Shown here in pieces: positions 47,058 to 58,970 of a stretch of 64,000 bases of DNA; the stretch's first letter is position 1, and every line of letters begins with the position of its first letter. Below the pieces are notes generated by a model, which was not told where the DNA came from, made no database searches, and worked only from the letters and a program-made list of their open reading frames with translations. The DNA lies in NCBI GenBank assembly GCA_029582265.1, contig CM055819.1, forward strand, positions 31,659,164 through 31,723,163, in the 5' to 3' direction. This stretch comes from Zoroaster sp. YZ-2022 (Eukaryota > Echinodermata > Asteroidea > Forcipulatida > Zoroasteridae). Position numbers and translations under genes: made by a program.

Positions 47058-47213
47058 GATTGAATTGAAATAATCTGAATGTTTTCTCACTATTTTCACC
47101 TTAATGATTCACAATGAAAACTAAATCCACAGTTTGGTTTCTGTACATTTACAGACATTTCACCAAACGTGTTTACTGGCTTTAAAGAGAAGGTATAGTG
47201 CTTTTTACCAGGG

Positions 47214-47942
47214 CCCAATTTCATAGCACTGCTTAATACCGGTAAGCAAATTTTTCGTGCTAACTATAGCACAAAAATTTGCTTAAGCATAAGCATATTT
47301 CACAGGTTAGCAAGAAAATTCAGAGAGGCGCGTGCGCGTTCACCATGGATTTGTATTGTTGCGCTCACTCTACTCTCTAGCAATAACGACCGGCAAATTA
47401 GCGTGCCTTTCTCTATATGACATAAAACACAATAAAGGGGGCCACTTTCCTACCGTCACGTTAGCAGTTTTTCTAATGGTTGTAATTTTTTTTAAATACC
47501 TGAAACCACCAAAAAAGAATTTCAACATTTGAATAGACATGCATGTTTATCCTAAAGATAATTTGAGTTGATTATTACTATTATTTTTTTAATTATCCTA
47601 AAATTTCCATCAACAAATGGACGGAAAAGTGAGGTAACTTTTTCCTTCCAATTTTTATGGAAATTTGAGGGTAAAAAAATTAATTTAAAAAAAATAATAA
47701 AAAATAAATAAACTCAAATTAGTTCTAGTATAAGCCTGCATGTCCATTCACATGTTGAAACACTTTTTGGTCGGTTTCGGATACTTAAAAATAAATAACA
47801 ACCATTGGAAAAACTGCTAACGTGACGGAATCAAAGTGGCCCCCTTTATTGTGTTTTATGTCATATGCTTAATGGTTAGCAACGCAATGAAATGAAGCAA
47901 AAAATCGGCTGATTATAGCGGCTCTATGAAATTGAGCCCTGA
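47214..47942. repeat. GGGCCCAATTTCATAG element split by a foldback element
   Basis: Ends GGGCCCAATTTCATAGCACTG and GGCTCTATGAAATTGAGCCC enclose the foldback copy at 47415-47866. Confidence 0.7.
47415..47866. repeat. Foldback element ATATGACATAAAACAC, copy 2
   Basis: Nearly identical to 40161-40617 over the full length, including the centre GGACGGAAAAGTGAGGTAAC. Confidence 0.8.
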
Positions 47943-48112
47943 TTATCATATTACCAAATCCTAACCTAATGGTATACTTAGTGTACAGTTATTACATGCA
48001 CCAATGATCCTGAGAAATTATTCCGTCCGAAGTGCTTTCATCTTCAGGATTGTTATGTTGAACAGATTTGTATCTGGTAACTTTTTGTTAAACATGTAAT
48101 GGAACCTTTTAG

Positions 48113-48372
48113 GTATAACTTGTAGCTTTGCATGGTGAGGAGGATATATAAGTAAGACTAATTGCGGTGACACCATGTGAAATGCTCAATTGAGTAGTAA
48201 TTAGTTCTGAAAAGAACTGGAGGTACAACTCGACGTTTCGATCAGTATGCTCTCTCCTGAGGACGATCAGAGCATACTGATCGAAACGTCGAGTTGTACC
48301 TCCAGTTCTTTTCAGAACTAATTACTACTCAATTGAGCATTTCACATGGTGTCACCACAATTAGTCTTACTT
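48113..48372. mobile_element. Penelope-like palindromic element, copy 4
   Basis: One-sided extension AACTTGTAGCTTTGCATGG, then arms from GTAAGACTAATTGCGGTGAC to CACCACAATTAGTCTTACTT. The centre holds a complete plus-strand hammerhead-like motif and a truncated minus one (48229-48252). The target duplication is not clear. Confidence 0.65.
48254..48293 (+). ncRNA. Hammerhead-ribozyme-like motif (best copy)
   Basis: CTC, CTGAGGA, C, hairpin GATCAG-AGCATA-CTGATC, GAAAC, GTC, GAG. It has both core boxes, a six-pair stem II, a three-pair stem I and a minimal ACGT stem III with C at the cleavage position. The extra C before stem II is the main doubt. Confidence 0.58.
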
Positions 48373-48900
48373 AGGGAGCTTTTTGTTGTTTTTGTCGCAA
48401 ACCGAAATGATATTGCTCGAAAACGTTGTGGTTAAATTTTCACATGTTAACTTGATGATACGCTTTTTTGAAAACTAGAGGGTTGAAATGAATGTATGCT
48501 ATCAAATACCAGTGTTCTATCTTTCCTTTAAGTAAGTGTCGGACAAACTATATATAGCCTTGTTTACATTATCATAATTTCATTTTGGTTTTGTCGCATG
48601 CCGCGACTTGTGATTTGTTCAAAATGTATGATATATAGTACACATTATCATGAAATCATATGCAGTCATCCGGATTAGTGGGTCACGAGCGTACCACAAT
48701 GTCCAAAGTTCACAATTGTGCACCGTGATTCAGTTAAGTCAAGTCAGCCGCACAACGATGTCATCCAGTAAACACAGCCTGTCGCATACGATTTCCGTTT
48801 TCACAATATGGATACAGGGTCCAGTGCGACAAAAGTCTGCACTGGCGAATGTCTTCATGACAATTGGTGTGTGGGACAAAAAATTGTGCAAACAATGTAC

Positions 48901-49250
48901 AAGTTGTCGTATGCAGTTTGTCGCATGTGATAATTAGGGCAAAAGTGACTGTAGGATAATTGACTGTATTGGGTTTTGCTTAAACTCCTAAACACTAGAC
49001 TGGTGTTCTAGTGTACAAGTTGTCGTATGCAGTTTGTCGCATGTGATAATTAGGGCAAAAGTGACTGTAGGATAATTGACTGTATTGGGTTTTGCTTAAA
49101 CTCCTAAACACTAGACTGGTGTTCTAGTGTACAAGTTGTCATATGCAGTTTGTCGCATGTGATAATTAGGGAAAATTGACTGTAGGATAATTGACTGTAT
49201 AGGATTTTGATTAAACTCCTAAACACTAGACTGGTGTTCTTGAAAAAATA
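48901..49250. repeat. 116-bp tandem repeat, three units
   Basis: AAGTTGTCGTATGCAGTTTG starts at 48901, 49017 and 49133. Units end CTAGACTGGTGTTCTAGTGTA. The last is slightly diverged. Confidence 0.88.
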
Positions 49251-49900
49251 ACTAAATAATGAACACAGTTTTACACAAAACTCACTTGGTGTAAGGTTGA
49301 TGATGGTATCAAACATCCCTTGAAATATTTCTGTCTGATGATGAGGTGCTATCGTTTAAGTACAATTAATCAAATCACATCACAACTGAATTTTTGTCTT
49401 CTGGAGGCATAAATTCCATGTTGGTGTTGGATTTTGGCATATTCAGGAAGGTTCTTAGCCAAAATAGCTAGGGGGATTAAGGGTTAATTGTCTTAATGAC
49501 ACTACAGAATAAGCTTAAACTTACATGGTTTGTTTTTATACATTGAATCCTATAAGGTATGGATGCATTAACAGACATTTTACCAAAAGTGTATAGGGCC
49601 TACTGACTGACATTAAAGGTGTAAGGTGTAGGTAATACAAAAATAATTAAATGGTAACATTTTAATTGTAAATTTACTTAGGGTAACTTCATGATGAGAA
49701 AATCGATAGGATAATTATTTCTTCCCTGGAAATAATGTTGCTTTTATTTTAAAGATTTGTTTGTAAATATTAAGTTTGAATAGAGTACTCTTTCCTAAAT
49801 TCCACATTGTAATGAAAACAACAAGTCTGAATGCATTCCCAATATTTTCTTGACACAGCGTAATAAACTTGAATTTTTCACAGGTTGGTTGTTTAATGTA
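49251..49900. other. Unassigned sequence
   Basis: Nothing beyond short repeat-like phrases; a frame at 49715-49954 on the minus strand has no motif. Confidence 0.35.
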
Positions 49901-49904
49901 TATC

Positions 49905-50197
<293 letters not shown>

Positions 50198-50221
50198 CTA
50201 GAAGCAGTTTAGCTCACATTA

Positions 50222-50745
50222 GGCCACAAAAAAAGAAGAAAAAAAAGGAAAAAAAAGTCTACATTTTCTGGTCTTCGTGCATTTTTATACTAATGCTGAG
50301 GTGCTGATTTTTATACAAATACAATTTTTTTTTGCTATGAAACGATGTCCAATTGCAGCCAAAATTGCTGGATCGATTGGAATTGACTTTTTCACATAGG
50401 GGTATGAACATTTGCCCAATTTGTGAGGCCTCCCTTTGCCACCATACTTTATGTACATGTATGTTAAATTTGGTGGGGTTCCAAATGGACATGGATACAT
50501 CATAATAATAAAATAATAATGGACACTTATATTGCACCGGTATCTGCCATGTTTGACGCTCATGGCGCATGAACATTATTACCCCTGTCATCGGGCCAGT
50601 GATATCATTCCTAGAACATGTATCACATATTTCACTGGTTGGCCAAAAAAAAACAGATTGCCAAAAAAAAAAAAAGAAAAAAGTCACAGCACCGATTTTG
50701 AAGCCGACCTATGACCAGAGACCTCTTTTTTTTGTTGGCCTTACC
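50222..50745. repeat. GTCTCCGG-type element, copy 4, with SINE-tail fragment
   Basis: Keeps CAATTGCAGCCAAAATTGC, GAGGCCTCCCTTTGCCACC and GACCAGAGACCTCTTTTTTT. A diverged SINE-like tail (ATAATAATGGACACTTATAT..CATTATTACCCCTG) lies inside at about 50505-50590. Confidence 0.6.
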
Positions 50746-51815
50746 AATGCTGTACCTTGTATTCCTTGATTAGGTATTCATTGATAATTATACTAAAGCC
50801 TACTTGCCTTTTGCATTTGCTATTTCATCAGAATGCAGGCTCTTTTATCCAGTTCCTGATATTAAACTGACACTTATTGATGAAAGCAATTAAAGACCTT
50901 GCCCTTTTGACATACTCCATTAGTAATGCATAAATCGCCATGACAACGTATTCAAGAACAATTCAGGTGAAAATCCTGTCATTTTAGGGAATCACCATTG
51001 TTAATAACACTCTGAAATAATTGGGATATATGTCAATTTTTACCCATTAAAAACACTTTGAGGCAAAATCTTCATAGGAATTATTCTGGTATCTTTCACT
51101 TAATGTAAAATCAGAGAGCAATAGGCCTATGCAGTGGCGTAAATCCGTGTTGAAAAGTGGGGGGGGGGGGGTTGGGGCAGGGTTGATGATATTGAAATTT
51201 GTGTGCATAATTCCACACATTATTGCAGTGCACAACCAATCAGAATCTCACGACTATAATAAAGATGATAAACACCTAAATGAACAAAGAAACATTTAAA
51301 AAAAATTTAAACAAACTAAATTTATTTTCTGCATATTTTTCACAATTTTTTTTTATTTTTATTAGTTTTGTTTTTACTGCATGGATAATTCTGGGGGGGG
51401 GGGGGGGAAATGATACTATGGACCACCTCCTTGGCCAAAACATTCTGATGCCTACCTTGCCCCCTCCCCACCCCTCATTAGGTGATTTTTCAGGGAAAAT
51501 AACCCCTACCTACTCCCCATCAATTTTCTTTTTTAATTTCTCATAAACACCCCCTACCCCCTTCCAGTGATTTTAAAGCTGTTAAATTTGTTACTGCTGC
51601 TGTAGCCAGTCAGAAAATTGGCTTCCAAACTCCCCCTCCCCCCAAAAAAAAATAAAATAAAAAAATATGCCTTCATTGCAGCCCTGCTGACACAGCTATT
51701 CCTGACAAACAAGTAAGCTGCATTAAAAAGTATTTTGATGTAATTCAGATATAGGTATTCATGCTTTGACTTTCACAATTTGTAACTTAGCCAACTCTTC
51801 TGTAGTGTAACCTAA
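50746..51815. other. Unassigned sequence left of the gypsy LTR
   Basis: G-run and T-run tracts near 51160 and 51395; no exon or bounded element recognised. Confidence 0.4.
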
Positions 51816-53475
51816 TGTGACAGCTCAAAATGAATATATCACGACACGGATGGTGTACATTTTAAGCGGTCTTGTTCTTTTAATGGTGTGACTGCATTTA
51901 CTCAAAAGGAAAAAAAAACTGAAAAGATACAAAATACAATTCCTGTATAAATATAATGAATTGGAAAATACTAATAAAAATAATAAATGTGAACTCTTCT
52001 TACACAGTGTACTTTAACTCAAAGGTTAAGTTATTGTCATATAAGAAAATACAAGGCATGGGAATGCTTTAACTTGCAAAGTCAAATAGAGAAACAAATA
52101 ACTATGTATAGCACAAGTGTAATTGAATGACCTCTATCAATGTGAAGTTAATAAATCACAGACTTGACTCAGTCTATTCACCATTCAAATAATGTAAGAA
52201 CATTAAGTGTGAATATAATAATAGGAAATATAATCAAAAAGATAACTCTTAACTTAAAGATAAAAATAATCAGTCAAATGATGAAGAATAAGAAATTATG
52301 TAAACAGCAATGGATAAAACTAATAAGTAACTAAAATAAAATACAAGTATTTTAGACTAAGTTGTTATTGACCCTATCCTCTAGAAAGTTAAATACCCAA
52401 GAGGACAATAAAACTGGTGGTCATTCCTAGTGGTTGCTAATGGAATGGAAAATAGAAATGATCACATATCAATTGCTGGAGAAAACTTGAATAAGAACAA
52501 CCATACTATTATCAATAACAAAGCAATATCGATGGACAGAATTGTGTGCAAACCTATAGGCAATTGATAATTAGATTTCATATGCTCTAGAAACACTCAG
52601 CTAATAATAGTCTAGGGACTTGATACTCCGAAATGAGCATGCCATAATAAATCAAGGTTTCTTGCGCCACTACCAAGCACCAATAACCTTCAACCTTTCA
52701 CTTGCAGCTGAGGACAACCACATGTTATTATGGCAAGGTCACTCCTATAGTTGATATGTGTACAATATTTTAAGTGGTGGTATAAGGTTAAAGAAAAGCA
52801 GTTTGATCACAGTATTAAATTTATGAATGTTTCCAAACTAAATTTACTGTATAAAATACTAAACTATGGTGAATATTCTAAAATAGATCAGATGATTAAA
52901 AATGCATCCATCCTTAAAGAAGCACTCATACAAAGTGATCAAGTAAATTAAAAGGAACTAAATAAAGTTAACAATACTCCTAAAAATGTATAAATGAAGA
53001 CAATCTTATTAAAAGTAACTAAAGAGAATAAAAGCTAAAAAGTAATTCATTTTGTAAATGAACTCAATGTCATTTAAACAAATCAGCAAATCAGTTAAAC
53101 AAATAATTCACTTTCCACCGACTAAACTACTGAGTAAACCAATTAATTTTCTGACTAGATGTCAAAATAATACTCAGAAAACACTAATTAATAACTTGAT
53201 AATAAGTGTGATAAAAGAACAAATTAAATGAAAGTACACTCACCCCAGTCTAATCAGTGGGAAGCCATTATGAGGTGCAATGAAGAACTTGAATGTTAAG
53301 TGTACACTGTATACATGTACATATGGACACCACAATATTTTGATGATGTGGCCCAAACAGAAGCTGTGGTGGTTATGACCACAAGACAAAGCAACTTCTT
53401 AGATGGTATCAAACTTTTAAGGGTCAAGCGAGGGCACAATATATAAAATAGGGTATGTCAATTCTACCTGTCACA
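51816..53475 (-). repeat. 3' LTR of the gypsy element, 1660 bp
   Basis: Bounded by TGTGACAG and CTGTCACA (8-bp inverted ends, TG...CA). AT-rich, without a long frame. The right border next to the purine-rich tract is firm; the left border is set by the matching inverted end. Confidence 0.7.
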
Positions 53476-53490
53476 TACTCCCCTGCTTAA
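53476..53490 (-). promoter_or_regulatory. Polypurine tract candidate
   Basis: Minus strand AGCAGGGGAGTA directly precedes the LTR start TGTGACAGG. Position and purine content fit the second-strand primer of LTR elements. Confidence 0.6.
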
Positions 53491-53593
53491 AGGTTGGCGT
53501 CTCGACAACCTCGACAAATAAAGTAAACTAAATTAAATATAGAAAAAAAAATGAAAAATTTAAGTAATCTTATATTAATTTAAAAAGAGCAAA

Positions 53594-54241
53594 TCATCTC
53601 TGTTGGACTCCTGCCAACATCTGAGCGAGCAGCAGTTGGGTTCGGCTGATGTCTGCCAAGATTTGTGGATCCACAGCTGGAACTGGGTGCGCTGGAATCT
53701 CTGACTGAACAGCAGATCTGGGTAAGTGATGGAGATTAGCATGTCGCCCTGCTCCGGTACGGTTAGTGCGGCGATTCTCTGAAAGTGGTTCCATTGCGAC
53801 ATCACAAGATGCATCACCTTCAGGGATTGGCTCTCGTGGGGAATCTACTTCTGGCAAGTCAGCTTCAGGAACTACATTAGCCGGACCAGTTAGCGCCTGT
53901 GTAGGATGCATTACTAGCTGGTGCTGCTCCCCTGCTTTGTGTGAAGCAGTGGGTTGTTCCTCCGGTTCTATCCTCTCAACGGTTGGCATTTCAGAGGCTT
54001 CATCATCTCGATGCTCCACAAACAAGAGAACGTCATCATCATCATCCTCCTCCTCGTCAGAGTGATCTGAAGAGACTGGTGCATCATCTCTAGTCGCCTG
54101 GCGACCAGCTACTGGTGCCACATCTTGCACCAAGGCCCGTCCATCCAACAGGTCTCTCCTGTTGATGGTTTTCTCCTGCCCATCTCCGTCAAGTGGAACT
54201 ACAACGTAAACATGACCTGTTGGATTAGGTCTGCCTACCAC
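53594..54241 (-). pseudogene. Gypsy Pol C-terminal region
   Basis: 215-residue frame beginning MVGRPNPTGHVYVVVPLDGD, the end of the integrase C-terminal fold, followed by an acidic, low-complexity tail (Asp/Glu run near residue 65) and a Pro/Glu-rich stretch. It is cut from the preceding integrase frame by a frameshift near 54240. No envelope-like hydrophobic segments are visible. Confidence 0.65.
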
Positions 54242-55602
54242 CTTGTGTGGTCGATCTCTCTCCCCATATATCTTGGATTTTGTGCCTTGTCTTTATTCCT
54301 CGATTACGCAGGAACACTCTAGCACCAATAGGTAGATCTGCATCTACTGCCTTCTCGTTATTCCTAGTCTGCCTCCTCAGTGCCTCTTTCTCGGTCTTAT
54401 CAGATGCCATCTGGAATGCCAACTTCATCCTGGTGTGGTGGTCTGAAACCCATTCATCTAACCCAGGATCTTCGTTATCTTCCCAACTTCCTACTCCAAG
54501 AAGGTGGTCCACTGGCAATCTCGGCTCACGCCCGAAGAAGAGGTAGTAGGGGGAATAACCCGTCGAGGAGTGGGGGGTCGCATTATAGGCATAAATTAGC
54601 TCAGGTAGGTGTTCTGGCCATCGACGTTTCTGGTCTGGGGGAAGGGTGCGAAGTCGATCATGCAGAGTACGATTGAATCTCTACTGGCCATTCCCTTCTG
54701 GGTGGTATGGGTGGTACGACTCTTGGTGACACCATACATCTCGCAGAGTTCTTTTATGACCTTACTTTCAAAATTTCTGCCTTGATCACTATGTAGCCAG
54801 CGGGGAACACCAAACGGACAAACCAATCACGTACTAAAACACGAGCAACCGTCCTTGCCTTCTGGTCTCTGCAAGGTATTGCCTGTGTGAACTTTGTGAA
54901 GACATCGGTGAGAACTAGTACATTCTCTACATTGTTTGTGCCCGGCTCGAGGACAGTGAAGTCCATGGCAAGAACTTCAAGCGGTCGCTTGGCTAAAAGG
55001 GAACCCATCGTTGGATGAAGTTTCTTTCCAGCTTTAGCTAAGGTACACCTCTGGCAATTTTGGCAGTATAGCTCAATGTCGGTTATCATCCCTGGCCAAA
55101 AACATCTGCTGCGTGTGAGTGCAAGTGTCTTTTCCACTCCCTGATGTCCCACCTGGTCATGGACTGCATCCAGCACCTGCTCCCGTAAGACCAAGCTGGG
55201 AAGTAGAAGCTGGGAAACATCACGGCTTGCCTCCTTTCTCTTTTTGTAGAGCACATTATCTCTTATCTCTAGCTGTTTCCAAAACTTAAACAGCTTGCGG
55301 GTCAGTTTCTCTTCCTTCATGAGTTGCCTTAGACACGGCTGTTGTCTATTCTCCCAGTAGTGCCAGAGTCGACCAAGGTATCTGTCTTTCTTTTGGAGTG
55401 TGGCTAGATCCTCAGCAGGGATTGATGGTAGAGTTGACATTGCAGTCGGTGCTGTAATTTCAGGTCTGGCACGAACTTCATCTAGTCCAGCATCAACCAG
55501 GGTTTTCTGGATTTGTGAGCGTATGGTCCTGGGGATATGGGTCGACATGTAGGTAGGGGAAAAGGTCTCTTCTGCAGACATCTGTTCAAACCGTGCAGTT
55601 TG
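54225..55602 (-). pseudogene. Gypsy integrase, frameshifted
   Basis: The frame from 55602 holds the H-H-C-C zinc site (VHDQVGHQGVEKT...CQNCQRC) and the first two catalytic Asp (LAMDF, LVLTDVF). After a shift near 54815 the third frame piece has the HSDQGRNFE region. Another shift lies between about 54740 and 54518, after which VDHLLGVGSWEDN and RVFLRNRG..(K)IQDIWGER follow. Integrase inserts the cDNA into chromosomes; at least three frame breaks kill this copy. Confidence 0.8.
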
Positions 55603-56612
55603 CAGGGATGTGATTTCTCCGTTTTTTTCCAGAAATCCGTTTTTTGGGGCTGCAAAAGTCAACCAACGTGAATCATGTCAATCAGTTGTGAAAATTGGGG
55701 GGTAGAATATACCAATTAATTATTCATATCGAGTTTTGCGTGCCGAAATTTACTTACGTACGTACGTTACATCTTTGGTGATGTTTTAAAGTAAATAATA
55801 TAAGTGCCCACGTTGAGAACGAGGTTGAAGTAGAGCGGTGGAGACTAAATAGTAAATTAATGATCCGATGCTGCTCGATCGATTCTATGCATATCATGCA
55901 CTTGAAAAAGACTATGGCGCGATCGTACTCATAACGATTAGTTCATGCGTGTGTTGCGTGGGTGGGCTGCTGGGTTCGAGCATGTGAATTGTAATGTATA
56001 GTTCCTGTGCACGCAACACACGATGCAGGCATTGTGCTGGTCTGGGGAACAGACTAAAGGTAATTTTCCATCGAATTTGCACCTCGTGTGCATGCAGTAC
56101 ATGTGTGTATACGCGTGCTTTTAATGTAACAAACACAGCGCAATTTATGGACTTTGAACATATCTAAAAAGACGATTTTGCCGCGGGGAGACTTGTCATT
56201 TGGTGGAATATGTTACAAGAATCCGTTACCGTGAATGGACATCAGAGAGTTGCATCAGTGCTTTGGAAAAGTGATCTGTATGTACTTAATATTGCGACGA
56301 CAAGGTACGGAGCTACAAATAATAGAAGAAAAATAACAATGTGAAAAGACTCGGAGGAGCTGTAGGTGGGAATTGAGATTCAAAATCACAAAAATTGCAA
56401 AAACAAATTGCTCAAAAGTTGTCCCAGGAAGGCTTAGATTGCACCACAGAGCATCTAGACTTAAACAAAATTCCAGGGGCCCTTAAGCGGGCCCCAGACC
56501 TCACGCCGTAATAAGCTTCGCGCTCGCAAGGCTTTGCGCTCCGCACTCGCAATGGTTCGCCCTTCCTTCGCACATTTCCAGGTTTTTTGTTTACAGACCA
56601 ATCACATCCCTG
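55603..56612. mobile_element. 1010-bp DNA transposon inside gypsy pol
   Basis: CAGGGATGTGATT and its reverse complement bound the insert; AGTTTG directly repeats at 55597-55602 and 56613-56618. The reading frames on the two sides agree exactly if the insert and one repeat copy are ignored. There is no transposase; a GC-rich part near 56490-56570 and a 74-codon frame at 55912-56136 are unassigned. The 6-bp duplication does not fit hAT (8 bp); superfamily open. Confidence 0.8.
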
Positions 56613-58499
56613 AGTTTGTGAGTCTGCACTATGTGTAGCCTTTCTACTAAGGGCATCGGCGTTCTGATTGCTCTTTCCAGATCTATATTTGATAGTGAAA
56701 TTGAACTGTGCAAGCTCTGCAGCCCACCTGGTTTCAGTTGCTCCCAATTTAGAGTTGGTCTGGAGGTAACTTAGGGGATTGTTGTCAGTATAAACGACAA
56801 AGTTTGCACCGAGAAGGAGATCTCTGAACTTCACTGTAATGGCCCAGCGCAATGCCAACAGCTCGAGCTTCATACTGCTATAGTTGTCCATGTTCCTCTC
56901 ACTTCCTCGAAGACCTCTACTAGCATAGCCAAGAACAACACGTTTATGGTCCTGTTCCTGGGACAGGACAGCACCAAGACCTAGGTGACTAGCATCAATT
57001 TCTAGAATGAAGGGAGATTTGAAGTCTGGGTAACCAAGGAGTGGGGCTGATGTCAACAGTGACTTGAGCTGGTTGAAGGAGGCTTCACAAGCATCATTCC
57101 AGGCATCAGTAATAAATGCCTCTGGTGAAGTGGCTCTCTTGCCCTTCTTCTTTTTGGGACCTCCAAGCAGTGCGTGAAGGGGGGCAGCTACCTCAGCAAA
57201 TCCTTTCACAAATCTCCGATAGTAACTCGCAAGACCTAGGAAGCTACGAATTTCTCCTTCAGTACTTGGCCTCTTCCATTCAGCTACGGCACTTATCTTT
57301 CCTGGGTCTGGTGCAATTCCACTGGCTGATATTTCATGGCCCAAGTACTTGAGCTTCTCGGCAAACCAGAAACACTTTTCAGGCTTCACCATCAGGTTAA
57401 ACTCGAGGAGACGATCCAGAACCATCTGGAGACGTTCAAGTGTTTCGTCAAACGTCTTGCCAAACACCAGAATGTCATCAAGATATACTATCAGGGACTG
57501 GAAATTCTTGTCCCCAAAAGCTTTGTCCATAAGACGCATGAATGTCGCTGGGGCATTGCAGAGACCGAATGGCATACGAGTGAACTCATACAAGCCACCC
57601 GTGCCAACACGAAATGCTGTCTTCTCTATATCTCGTTCTTCAACTGGGATTTGGTAGAAGCCATGTGCAAGGTCCAAGCTACAAAAATACTGGGTTTTCG
57701 CATTGAGTGCCCTGTAATCAACGCACATCCGCAGATTTCCATTGTGTATTCTGACGAGGACAACGGGGGAAGCATAGGGGCTTGATGACTCCCGGATAAT
57801 TCCTTGGTTCAGGGATTTTTGCAGGTGATCCCTCACTTCATTCCACAAGTGTGGTGGGATACGGCGGTGTGGTACTCGCACTGGGATATCATCTGTAGTG
57901 ATGATCCTGTGTTCAATTCTATTACAGTACCCCATTTCATCATCATCCTTGCTGAAGACATCACTGCGACTGGCGATTACTTCATGCAGCTTTTCTCGCT
58001 GTGCTTCACTTAGTCTCTCTCCAATGCTTATTCGAGACATCAACTGCTGGACGTCATCTGAAGAGTGGTCTGATTCTTTCCCTGTTTCTATCTGTATTTC
58101 TTGTCCTGTTGCATAAAGGGTCTCACTGCTGTATTCTGGGACTGTACTGCTAAATGTGGCAAATGGAGTCCTTGGGGGTAAATACAGGTCACTATTGCTG
58201 AAATTAGCAACTTGAATGGGTATTCTGCCGCTGCTGTCTATGGACACTAGTGTGGGAGCTACAGCAAAGCCCTTTGGGAGGTGGGTAACATCTACATCAT
58301 GTTGCTCTATCAAAGCTTCGTAAACTTCATTCCTGACAGCAGGTCTTACGGAGCCTTCAATCACAAGGAGGGAATTGGCAGGGACTAAAATTGGCTTGCG
58401 ATCAGTGGTGCGAACCTTAATTGCCTGATACTGACCGATGGAGAGTTGCACTTCTAACTTCCTCGTAGAGGGCGAGGACATGTGCCCACTCAGCACCAT
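56613..58499 (-). pseudogene. Gypsy reverse transcriptase and RNase H
   Basis: The frame opens at MVLSGHMSSPSTRKLE; about residues 190-400 are RT (VDYRALNAKT, LDLAHGFYQIP, FGLCNAPATF, YLDD at 339-342, LGHEIS) and 495-620 RNase H (Asp502, Glu546, Asp572 in TDNNPL, Asp615 in NADALSR). ALNAKT runs straight into QYFCSLDL, so roughly 20 residues usual between them are deleted in frame. Residues after about 629 come from the inserted transposon. It overlaps the protease in another frame. Confidence 0.9.
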
Positions 58500-58970
58500 C
58501 AGTCCTGCTGTGCAACACCTTTAAGTAGTCACAGCCAGCCTCAGAGCTTAACTTGTCCCGGATATCCCTGAATATGTTAGACCCAATGACTCCTGGGACT
58601 TTCTTCTTGCGCTGTGCAATGGATGTGCCAGATGGGTCCTTCACGACGAGAAAACCCATATTCCTGAATGAATGGCCCAATACAGTTACTGTCAACTCGA
58701 CGTAGCCTAGGTAGGGTATTGCCAAGCCTTGGGCACCGGTGATGCTGATGAACGAGGTCACATCTACTAAGTCCTCTGGAGAAAAGTGTTCTCTGAAGAA
58801 GGATTCGGTAATTGTCGAGACCTGCGCTCCCGTGTCAAGTAGACAACGCACTTCCGATGTCCCTAGCTGGACAATAGCTTCTGGGCAGTGCCCTACCGCC
58901 CTCTTATAGATGGAGCCTCCGTCAATTGACTCTAATAGGCCTGCCGTATGGCTCTCGATGACAGGCCTAT
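58417..58970 (-). pseudogene. Gypsy aspartic protease
   Basis: Contains RCLLDTGAQVSTI with the catalytic D-T-G, FISITGAQG, and VPGVIGSNIF (the conserved hydrophobic-Gly motif). The open frame extends upstream without ATG and ends LHRSVSGN. It is in a different frame from both gag and RT; the gag-pro shift could be programmed, whereas the pro-RT shift is probably damage. It cleaves the polyproteins in the particle. Confidence 0.8.

Noticed and set aside
48901..49250. CRISPR-like spaced repeats
   Set aside because: Units are contiguous 116-bp tandem repeats without variable spacers, in a eukaryotic genome.
53766..54065. Ser-rich plus-strand frame
   Set aside because: Antisense shadow of the acidic tail of the gypsy Pol frame.
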